Positions 10,607 to 21,079 of a stretch of 64,000 bases of DNA are shown piece after piece. The notes beneath the pieces were generated by a model. It did no database searches. It had not been told where the DNA came from and saw only the letters and a list, made by a program, of their open reading frames with translations. Position numbers and translations under genes: made by a program. This DNA comes from Arabidopsis thaliana (lineage: Eukaryota > Streptophyta > Magnoliopsida > Brassicales > Brassicaceae), in NCBI RefSeq assembly GCF_000001735.4, contig NC_003074.8, forward strand, positions 8,122,101 to 8,186,100, given 5' to 3'. How positions within the stretch are numbered: the first letter of the stretch is position 1; every line of letters starts with the position of its first letter.

Positions 10607-12374
10607 GATTTATGTTTCTTGGCTCGTACTTCGATTTATTACTGCTATGTTTTAGACTGATACTTTACTAAATATTACATGGCTTCATCAGGAGCTTGGT
10701 AGAGTGAGAAAGCATTGCCAGCCGATTTTTGCCCGTATAGCTCCGTCTCAGTTTGTTTCGGGCCATTGTTGAAAGGACTTCCTGTGCGCTTTTTTGTCGA
10801 TCAATAGTTTAGACCGCTCTTTTTTGTTGCCACTTTCTTGCTTAGGGGAGTCTTTAGATCGAGTTTTCTTCATCTTCTTACTAAGAGCCTCATCGCTTAA
10901 GGTTTAGTTGATGCGATGAATCTCGAAAGGATTATGCTTCCATGTTTTTTTCCTTTTTTTGGCATGGGACCATGTTTGTAGGTTTTGCTTCTTGTAACTC
11001 CTAAACTTTCATTTTATATGATATTTACATTCTTATCAAAAAAAAAAATATATATATTACATGGCTTCATGCTAAAGGACATGATATTAATCAGATTTTT
11101 AAAATTTAAAGATGGTGGAACCTCAGGTTTTCGATAATATAATTTAGAGATAGCTTCTGTTATCTGGCCTAGTCTCTACAAAGTTTTTAAAACCGAACCA
11201 GCGACTCGACTAGATGGCATTGTCGATATATCTATCTAGCAGAATTTCAGTAGCAGAGTCTTTTTAGTGAGAGGGTCAGGTGCATTATCAGTCCTTGGAA
11301 ACATCAAAGACAAGAGCAAGTTGTTCATGCTCAAACTAAAAGATTACCATCCACCATTTTGGGATATATATTCAACTTCTTACTCTTTGACATCTTGGAA
11401 GTCTTCCACATCCTCTTCTTCTTAGGTCGTTATCTTCATAAACATCTTCTTCAGTCAAATCTGCCTCACCTTCTGAGTAGCAAATATTTTAAACCAGACC
11501 ATTTGTACTTCTGACTATTCTTCTGTCCGATATGTATCTCTTTAGAAGATCTTGGTGCATAATGGCCTAATGGGGATCATCATTAATTAGGAAATAAAAA
11601 TCAATTCTTATATGTGCTGAGAAAAAAAAAAAAAAGCTTTGAAGTTAAAACTAGAAATAATAAAACATATTGGATTAAAGATAATTAATGTGGATCCATG
11701 GAATGATCGATCATGACGAGAAATAAAATATTATGGGGAATATATAAAGAAAGAAAAATGTGCAAGATGATTAGTATGAAAATAACATTCCCTTAGTTTC
11801 ACAATATAAGTGTTTTGGAGAAATTTTTGTTTCGAATGTTTTCAAAATTTTATGCAAATTATAGATTTTTTTATTTTTATAATTATATATATATATTATA
11901 TGGTCTATTTTATGATTGGTTAACTTTTTAAAAAAATAAACATGAGTTATTGAGGTTTCAAGAAGAAAGTTTTATGTTTATGGCCATCAAGACTGAAATA
12001 ATGTTTTGTTTTTCTTATTTCCGTCGACTTTCGTCTTTTTCAAAATCGCAACTTTTATATATATTTTTTTCTCTCGCCTTTCGATCATCGGAAAAGCTCT
12101 TTTTCAAGTCTCCCCAACTCATAACTTTGAATTTTCTATTTGCCCCCTCATAAAATTTGCTTCTATTCTCTTTGTTTGTTGGAGTTCTCAAGATCTGTTT
12201 GATTCTGAATCCTTGTAATTTTTGTATCCAACCAGTAACAAATGGGGTTTTGTGAAGGTTTATGAGTTTCCCATATTCAAATGGCGATCTTTTAGTCTGA
12301 GTAAAATTGTGGTTCTTATCTGTTTTTGTTAAAGTTTCGATTTTTATTTTGAGGGTTGAATTCGAGAAATTTTG
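10607..12374. other. Spacer between F-box gene and AGG2
   Basis: Contains the F-box 3' flank and the AGG2 promoter and leader. TATTACATGGCTTCAT occurs twice (near 10671 and 11056). Around 11380-11450 the minus strand has a Glu/Asp-coding stretch interrupted by frameshifts, which could be an old coding remnant but was not identified. Nothing else supported. Confidence 0.4.
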
Positions 12375-13567
12375 ATGGAAGCGGGTAGCTCCAATTCGTC
12401 GGGTCAGCTATCCGGGCGGGTCGTTGATACAAGAGGCAAACACAGGATTCAAGCTGAACTCAAAAGGCTTGAACAAGAAGCTCGATTCTTAGAGGTATTT
12501 TACTCTCCTCTTAATCTTAAACCCTTTCTTGTTTCGACGTGCTTGGGCCTTTTGGCTGATTATATCATATAATTACAGATTGGATCAATCTGTTGTTTTT
12601 GTGCTTCGGCTCTTTTTGGATGGAATAGTATAAATCTGAGTGGAGTACGGTAGAGACTTTCAAAGTTTGAAACTTTTTTAGTTTTGGGAATCAATTTGAT
12701 TTAGGGGTTTTTGTTGTTGTTGGTATTCAATGAGTGAAAAAAAAAAAACAGGTTTTGTTGTAGCAGTTGGTATTGTGGGGTTGCTTTTAGTGAGTTAATA
12801 GTACTTGTCTCTTGATATAGTTCCTTTTTATATGCTTAACAAGATTGGATCTTAGATTAATGGAATCGATCTGACTTTAAGAAATGTAGTGTAGAACTGT
12901 CTCCTTTTAAAGAGATTTTTGTGATGCTAAATGTTACTTGAGTGAGAGAGTAGATCCTTTGCGAACAATATGCTTCTGTTGATAAAACAAATCACCAGGG
13001 TCAGTAATTAGGAAGGTTCAAGAATGGTGAGGAGTGAAACTGAAATGTAGTTTAAGCTCTTGAGCATATTTCATTCAGGTGTAATAATATCTTGACTCTT
13101 GATCCCTTGAGGTTTAAGCTCTTGTCTACGTAGCTGTTATGACATTTGTGAACTCAAATGCTTGCTTAAAAGCGTTACAAGGTTTTAACTTTCTTCCTTC
13201 ATTTATTATATTCAGGAAGAGCTGGAGCAGCTTGAGAAGATGGACAATGCATCAGCATCCTGCAAAGAGTAAGAACTTGTTACATAACTGATATCCGGTT
13301 CACGAATAATCATTCCACAAGCTTGACTAGTTTCTCGAATGGATGCAGGTTCTTAGACAGTGTTGACAGCAAACCCGATCCTCTTCTTCCCGAGTAATTC
13401 TTCTTCTGTTTTCTGATAGTTTCATTTCAATAGACTGTGAGATGATTAGGTCTGATATGTTTGCTTTTGTGACTACTTGCAGAACAACAGGTCCGGTGAA
13501 TGCGACATGGGATCAATGGTTCGAAGGCCCTAAAGAAGCAAAACGATGTGGCTGCTCCATTCTTTGA
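12375..13567 (+). CDS. AGG2: Heterotrimeric G-protein gamma subunit 2
   Basis: Four exons (12375-12494, 13216-13268, 13349-13393, 13483-13567) give 100 residues, the length I recall for AGG2 (At3g22942). The first intron is 721 nt. The protein pairs with the single G-beta AGB1 and anchors the dimer at the plasma membrane. An N-terminal coiled-coil (RIQAELKRLEQEARFLEEEL) binds G-beta. It is followed by the conserved DPLLP motif and WDQWFEGP. The C-terminus RCGCSIL has a CaaX box (CSIL; final Leu favours geranylgeranylation) and a second Cys just upstream that can be palmitoylated. The ATG at 12375 is chosen because the upstream codon is TTG and the product starts MEAGSS. Confidence 0.97.
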
Positions 13568-13777
13568 TCTTCCTTTCCTTCTCTCAAAATATTTTTGTCT
13601 CTACTTCTTCCAGAAGAGTGAGTTTGTGTTTTTACGTTCCCGCGGCAGTGAATTTGATGTAATTGGCAAAAAAAAAAATTGATTCATTTGTGCAGTAAAA
13701 AATCTATTGATCTTGATGTGTCTCTTAATTTAAGAAGACCACAGTGCCAAATTCACGCCACCACAAGAAAATCTAGC

Positions 13778-13981
13778 ACAGTGGCCGTCGGTGATCCCCA
13801 CACCAATGCATCTCAGTTCCAGATTGTCTTGGAAAAGTTCTCGTTTCTCGATGGTTTACATGTCGTGTTCGGGCAAGTTGTTGAAGGACTCGACGTGCTC
13901 AGGAGCATTGAAGACGAGGTTGGAACTTTGAACAGGATTCCTTCCAAGCCGGTGGTTATCGCAGACTGTGGTGAGCTCTGA
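13778..13981 (+). pseudogene. Orphan C-terminal fragment of a cyclophilin
   Basis: The frame encodes DPHTNASQFQI, LDGLHVVFGQVVEGLDVL and PSKPVVIADCGEL followed by a stop, the last ~65 residues of a cyclophilin. The N-terminal half with the catalytic Arg is absent. The open frame reaches back to about 13679, but that part is not clearly cyclophilin. It starts about 210 nt after the AGG2 stop codon on the same strand, so it may be carried in the AGG2 3' UTR. It shares the unusual SQFQI (normally SQFFI) and PSKPVVIADCGEL with the cyclophilin at 613-1311, which suggests a common source. Confidence 0.85.
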
Positions 13982-14263
13982 GAGAGGCTACAATGGTGTC
14001 TTGTCTTGTTTTAATGGTTGCTCTGTTTTTGTTTTTAGTTCGTTTGGATTTTGAGTTTGGTGGTAGTTTTAAATCTGAAACAAAACAAGATTTTTTTCTT
14101 CCATATATGAAAATTCTGGACACAGTTTCAATGAGAGCAACCAAAATAGTTGAAGCTTGTTACATAAAAGTCAAGAGGATACAATGTTAAAGAACATATG
14201 AAGGAGACAAAAGAAACAAAGAAGAATAGTACGTACTCTCTCTGATTCAGTTCTGGTTTCCCC

Positions 14264-15425
<1,162 letters not shown>

Positions 15426-15914
15426 CTATCACAAACAAGATCCTAATCAAATAAAACACATCATTACTTTTACGATCAAATTGTTCTACAAACAGAGTGA
15501 AATCGAGAAACCCTAAAGATACATCCTTTAAATTGACCCATCAATTTTACAAACCCAAGTAATTGAATCAGAGAAGCCCAGATCAGATTTGGATACAACG
15601 ATCCCAGATTCGATAAAGTTAACCAAATCTAAATTATATATATACAAATCGGGAAATTTGTGATCAAACCTTGAATCAGCTAGAATCTGAAGATTGCAGA
15701 GGTAAGAATCGGAGATCAAAAAAAGTTCTTCTTCTACTATTTTGTAAGCTTTTGAGGTTCCTTCCTTAAAGCAGATGGGTGGAGAGAAGAAGAAGAAGAA
15801 AAGTATGCGGGAAACAATGTCAAAACTGTAAATATGATGATCTAAATTATTAATAACTTTTAATATAACAAATATTAAAATGAAAACTATATAGTAATGT
15901 TTTCTTTTACTTAC

Positions 15915-16010
15915 CCAAACGGCTGCAGCCTCTACCGTAATGGCACCGAACACGTCACCGCCATTAGCCACGACGCCAAAGACGAACATTGTTGAAGACT
16001 TGAAATCCAC
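15915..16010 (-). other. Candidate upstream exon, coding-like, with consensus splice donor
   Basis: On the minus strand ATG 16010 opens exactly 32 codons (MDFKSSTMFVFGVVANGG, then DVFGAITVEAAAVW) that end in phase at a strong donor, TTTGG|GTAAGT, with the GT at 15913-15914. Site II-like GGGCTTAGGGCC words lie just upstream near 16050. It could be an alternative first exon of the ARFC1 locus or a small separate gene. I do not recognise the peptide and cannot fix the acceptor. Confidence 0.35.
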
Positions 16011-16296
16011 AAAGATGTTTTTAAACGAGAAAAAAAAAAACTCAAACGGGCTTAGGGCCTTTCCATATATTTTAGATTATAACAATTACATTTTCTCGGC
16101 CCACAGAAGTATATAAAATTAAATAGAAGTAAATTATATTGAGGATTTAAAATAACAAATTTAATTATAATTTGAAATCATGGTTATAATACGATCGTGT
16201 GAAATGTTAATTAAATGCTTATATTGATTATTTTATTATTAAATTTGTGCTAATTTTGGTAACGAATCTTATTTTTGTTATTGTATACGATGATTT

Positions 16297-16300
<4 letters not shown>

Positions 16301-16346
<46 letters not shown>
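16301..16346. repeat. (TA)n microsatellite
   Basis: Twenty-three TA units in a row in the spacer between ARFC1 and PKP1, just upstream of the LINE fragment. Confidence 0.95.
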
Positions 16347-16349
<3 letters not shown>

Positions 16350-16397
16350 GTTCTAGAAAAGTCTAATTGGATTTTTTAGATCCTATCATAGTTGATA

Positions 16398-16790
16398 GTT
16401 CTCTTTTTGTATATGGCTAGCAATGCGGAATCGACTCTCTACATTAGATTCAATGAAGGCTTGGAATGTGAACTTGAATCGAACATGTGTGTTATGTAAC
16501 ACTCTTATCGAGACACGAGAGCACTTGTTTTTCAGCTGTAAGTACTCGTCGGCAGTCTGGTCCTCCCTAGCGAAACCACTACTCTAGTGACGATTCTCTA
16601 CAATATGGCAAGCTCTAGTCATTATTATTACTTCTGATCACTGTAACAGAATCCATATATTCTTCCTCTAATACAGTTTTCAAATAATGGTTCATTCGAT
16701 TTGGCGAGAACGCAATAAAAAAAACACACAATAAAACTCTGATTCTTATCACACATCTTCCTAAGTGAATAGATAAGCTGGAAAAAAAAA
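16398..16790 (+). mobile_element. Fragment of a non-LTR retrotransposon (LINE)
   Basis: The frame 16423-16587 (54 codons) encodes AWNVNLNRTCVLCNTLIETR and EHLFFSCKYSSAVW. That is the zf-RVT zinc-knuckle region (C-x2-C ... H-x5-C) found after the reverse transcriptase in plant LINEs. Further on, around 16665-16720, another frame gives FQIMVHSIWRERN, the usual tail of the same ORF. The frames are broken between the two parts and no reverse transcriptase core is present, so this is a dead 3' fragment. Outer borders are approximate. Confidence 0.85.
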
Positions 16791-16799
16791 AAACTCTCA

Positions 16800-17268
16800 A
16801 TCATTTGAAAGGAGAAATATAGTAGATACGAACCAAATCTCCAAACATGGTTTGCATCTAAAAGTCCTTAAAACCTCTCTTGTATAATCTAATTTCAAAA
16901 CAATTTTGGAAAAGTTACATTTGATGTATCCTAACTTTATTTTTTCTTGGTCGAATTTAATATTTTATTAAAAATAATAATAGTAATAATCACAAAATCT
17001 AATTTGATCATTCTTAGGTGGGTAGGTACACTTATTTTACATACAGCCTCGACGGCACCAAAACATAGAATATATATATAAATACAAATACAAATATTCC
17101 AAATATAACCTCTCTCCCAAAGTCCTATCATATCAGAAAAAAAAAAAAAAATCCAAATTCAACACTCTCACACTTCGATATCTCCGCCTTCATTCTCCTC
17201 AGAGCCAACTGTCCTGAGATTTCGATTTCGATTTCTCCGATCTCTCTTCCTCCGTCGCCGGCGAAACC
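16800..17268. other. PKP1 promoter and leader
   Basis: AT-rich sequence that becomes pyrimidine-rich from about 17160, as expected for a PKP1 leader. An ATATATATAAATA stretch near 17071-17083 is a possible TATA box. No coding sequence is seen. Confidence 0.4.
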
Positions 17269-19671
17269 ATGTCTCAGTCTATTCAATTCTCCACTCCTTC
17301 ACACACTCCTCACCTTCTCCATCTCCCTCACTCACAATTCAACCGTCCTCTCTCCTCTATCTCCTTCCGTCGCTTCCCTCTAACAACCATCAAATACACT
17401 TCCATCAGAGCCTCCTCGTCATCATCTCCTTCACCGGATCTCGATTCATCGTCCTCATCATCATCCTCGCAAGTACTTCTCTCACCTAACGGTACTGGTG
17501 CTGTGAAGTCTGATGAGAGATCCGTTGTCGCTACGGCGGTTACGACTGATACGTCTGGGATTGAGGTTGATACTGTGACGGAAGCTGAGCTTAAGGAGAA
17601 TGGATTTAGAAGTACGAGGAGGACGAAGCTGATCTGTACGATCGGACCGGCGACTTGTGGATTTGAGCAGCTTGAGGCGCTTGCTGTGGGAGGTATGAAT
17701 GTGGCAAGGCTTAATATGTGTCACGGTACGCGTGATTGGCACCGCGGTGTGATTCGTAGTGTTCGGAGGCTTAATGAGGAGAAAGGCTTTGCGGTTGCTA
17801 TTATGATGGATACTGAAGGTAGTGAGATTCATATGGGAGATCTTGGTGGTGAAGCTTCAGCTAAAGCAGAGGTTGTTTAATCTCTTCTTATTTTGATTTG
17901 AATTCGATGTAGACATTGCTGTGTTTGTGATTTAGATGTTTAAGCTTTGGTGGTGATGACATTTTTACAGGATGGTGAGGTTTGGACTTTCACTGTTAGA
18001 GCTTTTGATTCTTCTCGTCCTGAACGTACCATTAGTGTTAGCTACGATGGTTTCGCTGAAGGTATATGCAATTATGTTTATGTAAAAGTGGAAGTGAAAA
18101 CATTAGATGAATATTATGGTGACTGCGTATGAAATAGGAATCATTTGGTCTTTGTGTGTGGTGTAGATGTAAGAGTTGGGGATGAACTTTTGGTTGATGG
18201 TGGGATGGTGAGATTTGAAGTGATTGAGAAGATTGGTCCTGATGTTAAGTGTCTATGTACCGATCCTGGATTGTTGCTTCCTCGAGCTAACTTGACGTTT
18301 TGGAGAGATGGAAGTCTTGTACGAGAGCGTAATGCCATGCTTCCAACAATTTCTTCCAAGGTTTGTAATTTTGTATCTTCCCTTTAAGCTTTGAATTATG
18401 ATTCACTTTACTTGGTAAATTTGGGAGGGATCAAAGCAATGGTGAAGATGTACACTTTTGGAAACTAGATGAGTCCATGTTAGCAAAACAGATGATACCT
18501 GAGGGAAAACATACTCATTTTCACTGATGATACCTCAATTCTTTATATTCAGGACTGGTTGGATATTGATTTTGGAATTGCTGAAGGTGTGGATTTCATT
18601 GCTGTATCGTTTGTCAAGTCGGCTGAAGTCATTAATCACCTTAAAAGTTATCTTGCTGCTCGTTCCCGTGGAGGGTAAGTAAACATGCTCAATATCAACA
18701 CATCATACTACTGTACAGGAAACATATGATCTACTTTGGGATTGGGTTTTGCGTCATGTATTCACCATCTTTAGTTATAGTTTTATTTTGATGTTGTATT
18801 CAACTATGATGCAGGGAAATTGGAGTGATTGCAAAGATCGAGAGTATCGATTCACTGACCAATTTGGAAGAAATTATTCTAGCATCAGATGGGGCCATGG
18901 TTGCAAGAGGAGATCTGGGAGCTCAGATACCTCTTGAGCAAGTTCCAGCAGCTCAACAGAGAATCGTCCAAGTATGCAGAGCTCTTAACAAACCCGTCAT
19001 TGTCGCTTCACAGCTATTGGAGTCCATGATTGAGTACCCAACTCCAACCAGAGCAGAAGTTGCCGACGTGTCTGAAGCAGTAAGACAAAGATCAGATGCA
19101 TTGATGCTCTCTGGAGAATCAGCTATGGGACAATTCCCAGACAAGGCGCTCACGGTTCTAAGGACTGTCAGTTTAAGAATCGAGAGATGGTGGAGGGAAG
19201 AGAAACGCCATGAGTCTGTACCGCTTCAAGCCATAGGCTCTTCATTTTCAGACAAAATCTCAGAAGAGATCTGTAACTCAGCTGCTAAAATGGGTAAATT
19301 TAGGTTCTTTGTTTTCCATAGAAGGCAATATGTCTTTAGTGTCTCATTTTACTATCCAAAAACTTGCAGCTAACAATCTTGGAGTGGACGCGGTTTTCGT
19401 TTACACAACGAGCGGACACATGGCATCACTGGTCTCCCGATGTCGCCCGGACTGCCCGATCTTTGCTTTCACAACCACAACCTCAGTGAGAAGACGCTTA
19501 AACCTACAATGGGGACTTATCCCATTCCGTCTCAGCTTCTCAGACGACATGGAAAGCAACTTGAACAAAACATTCTCGTTACTGAAATCAAGAGGTATGA
19601 TCAAATCTGGTGACCTCGTGATCGCAGTCTCGGACATGCTGCAATCAATCCAGGTAATGAACGTCCCGTAA
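17269..19671 (+). CDS. PKP1: Plastidial pyruvate kinase alpha subunit
   Basis: Six exons (17269-17871, 17971-18061, 18167-18360, 18553-18674, 18815-19293, 19370-19671) join to 596 residues, the size I recall for PKP1/PK-alpha (At3g22960). Pyruvate kinase turns phosphoenolpyruvate and ADP into pyruvate and ATP; in plastids it feeds fatty-acid synthesis in seeds, working with a beta subunit. The first ~65 residues are rich in Ser, Thr, Pro and Arg, a chloroplast transit peptide. Motifs: TKLICTIGP 119-127, [10 protein letters not shown] 144-153, IAKIES with Lys344, [13 protein letters not shown] 360-372. The substrate segment is DTEGSEIH (181-188) where most enzymes have DTKGPEIR, and NFSHG is NMCHG. 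Such changes are expected for the alpha type, which needs its beta partner. Confidence 0.97.
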
Positions 19672-20037
19672 TTCTCTCTCTTTATACAATTTCGCAATCC
19701 CGCAAAAGAGTGTTTTGTTTCCTACTTTTGTTACTGTTTTTAGACTACTCTTACATTAGATTCCAGAGGCATCATCATCTTCGGTTTGTTAACAACAGTA
19801 ATGTGTAAGCTTTGTTTGTAGTGTGTACTGTTTGTTTTTGGTTTTCAATAATATCAGTAATCTTATTCAAATATTCGATTCTATCATTTAGTCCTTTTGT
19901 TTTATCTTTTTGTTAGGATATATATGTAAACCCAAATAGGATGAGTTCGAATATATACCATAACCCTATATTATAAATAGTGTATATATAATCACAATTA
20001 GAATCGCCTCTCCATTAGAGAAGATATTTGAACAAAC
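19672..20037. other. PKP1 3' flank and promoter of the PAH gene
   Basis: The PKP1 3' UTR ends probably near the TTTTCAATAATA at about 19842. A TATAAATA box lies at 19972-19979, about 60 nt before the next ATG. Confidence 0.5.
19972..19979 (+). promoter_or_regulatory. TATA box of the PAH-domain gene
   Basis: TATAAATA 59 nt upstream of ATG 20038, preceded by a telo-box-like ACCCTA. Spacing fits a TATA element with a short leader. Confidence 0.55.
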
Positions 20038-20709
20038 ATGAAAAGTTGCAAGAGACCTCGGATGAAGAATCAAGAGAGAGATTTTTATGAAACTCCGTCG
20101 GATTGTTCGGAAGAAGAGATTCAACGGAGTTGCGAGTTCGTGAAAAAAGTTAAAGAGTTGGATGATAAGACAATCATCGTTAAATTTTTAAATGCAATGA
20201 AGTCTTATCGATCTAAGTCTTTAAGTTACATCGATCTCAAAACCAAAGTCGCTTCTATTCTTCGTAACCACGACGCTCTGCTCCAAGAATTCCATCAGCT
20301 TCTTCTATTAGATTCACCTATCACAGAGAAGGATTGTAACTCGGCAAAATCAGACGTAGAACGCACGGTTGAGTTGATGAAGAAAGTGGAAGGTTTGGGA
20401 AAGGGTTTACACGGTGCGTTCCTAAATCAGCTGGTGTTTGGCGGTGATATTGTGGATTTGGTTGAACAACTCGACGTGATTCTCTGCGATCACGCATCTC
20501 TTAAAGAGGAGTTCATATTGTTTCTAGTTGATTCCCGTTTACTCAAAAAACCGAAACGTGGTTTTGAGGCGGGGGCAGAAGAGTATAAGACTAGACTTGA
20601 AACTGAAGAGGAATTATCATCCTCTGATGAGTTTTTAAATGGGAAATACGTTTCAAAGAGTCAGTATGATCTGGATCAAGTGAAGAAGAAGAGACTGATG
20701 CAAGAGTAA
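20038..20709 (+). CDS. Small protein with two paired amphipathic helix (PAH)-like domains
   Basis: Intronless, 223 residues, by recall At3g22961 (PAH superfamily). Two PAH-like units are visible. The first, about residues 27-90, has EFVKKVKELDDKTIIVKFLN, then LKTKVASILRNHDALLQEFHQLL. The second, about 105-165, has DVERTVELMKKVEG, then VEQLDVILCDHASLKEEFILFL. PAH domains of SIN3 co-repressors bind short helices of transcription repressors. This protein is far shorter than SIN3 (over 1,000 residues) and lacks the histone-deacetylase interaction region, so at most it could bind repressor peptides alone. Both the N-terminus (KRPRMK) and C-terminus are charged. The ATG sits right behind a TATA box, supporting the start. 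Confidence 0.8.
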   Translation: MKSCKRPRMKNQERDFYETPSDCSEEEIQRSCEFVKKVKELDDKTIIVKFLNAMKSYRSKSLSYIDLKTKVASILRNHDALLQEFHQLLLLDSPITEKDCNSAKSDVERTVELMKKVEGLGKGLHGAFLNQLVFGGDIVDLVEQLDVILCDHASLKEEFILFLVDSRLLKKPKRGFEAGAEEYKTRLETEEELSSSDEFLNGKYVSKSQYDLDQVKKKRLMQE

Positions 20710-21018
20710 GAAGACGAAGATGACTGATGCGAAAGAATTTAAGGTAAAAACGAAGCTATGACCGTCAAGAACTAAAGAGCAATGTGAACAAGTGAAGAGA
20801 GTTTTGTTTCTTTTATTTTTCTAGTCTTTTTTTTTTATTATTGATTTGTGGCTACATTGTGATTGTGATTGTGAATCTCGTTATGTTTCTTTGCATTCGA
20901 GTCTTCCAATGTTGTTTTCTATTCACCAAAAAAAAAAAAAAAACGTTGTTTTCTTAGGAGGGCGTAATGAATCCTTTTTCAAAGTTTTTATGCACACTTG
21001 ATTTAAAAACGTGTTTAG

Positions 21019-21079
21019 GAAGTTTATGAAAACTTCTGATACACTTTGGTTATCAAAAAGTTCATGAAAACTTCTTAAA
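21019..21079. repeat. Two copies of a short palindromic word
   Basis: GAAGTTTATGAAAACTTC (about 21019-21038) and AAGTTCATGAAAACTT (about 21058-21075) are near-copies, and each can fold on itself. Function unknown. Confidence 0.6.
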
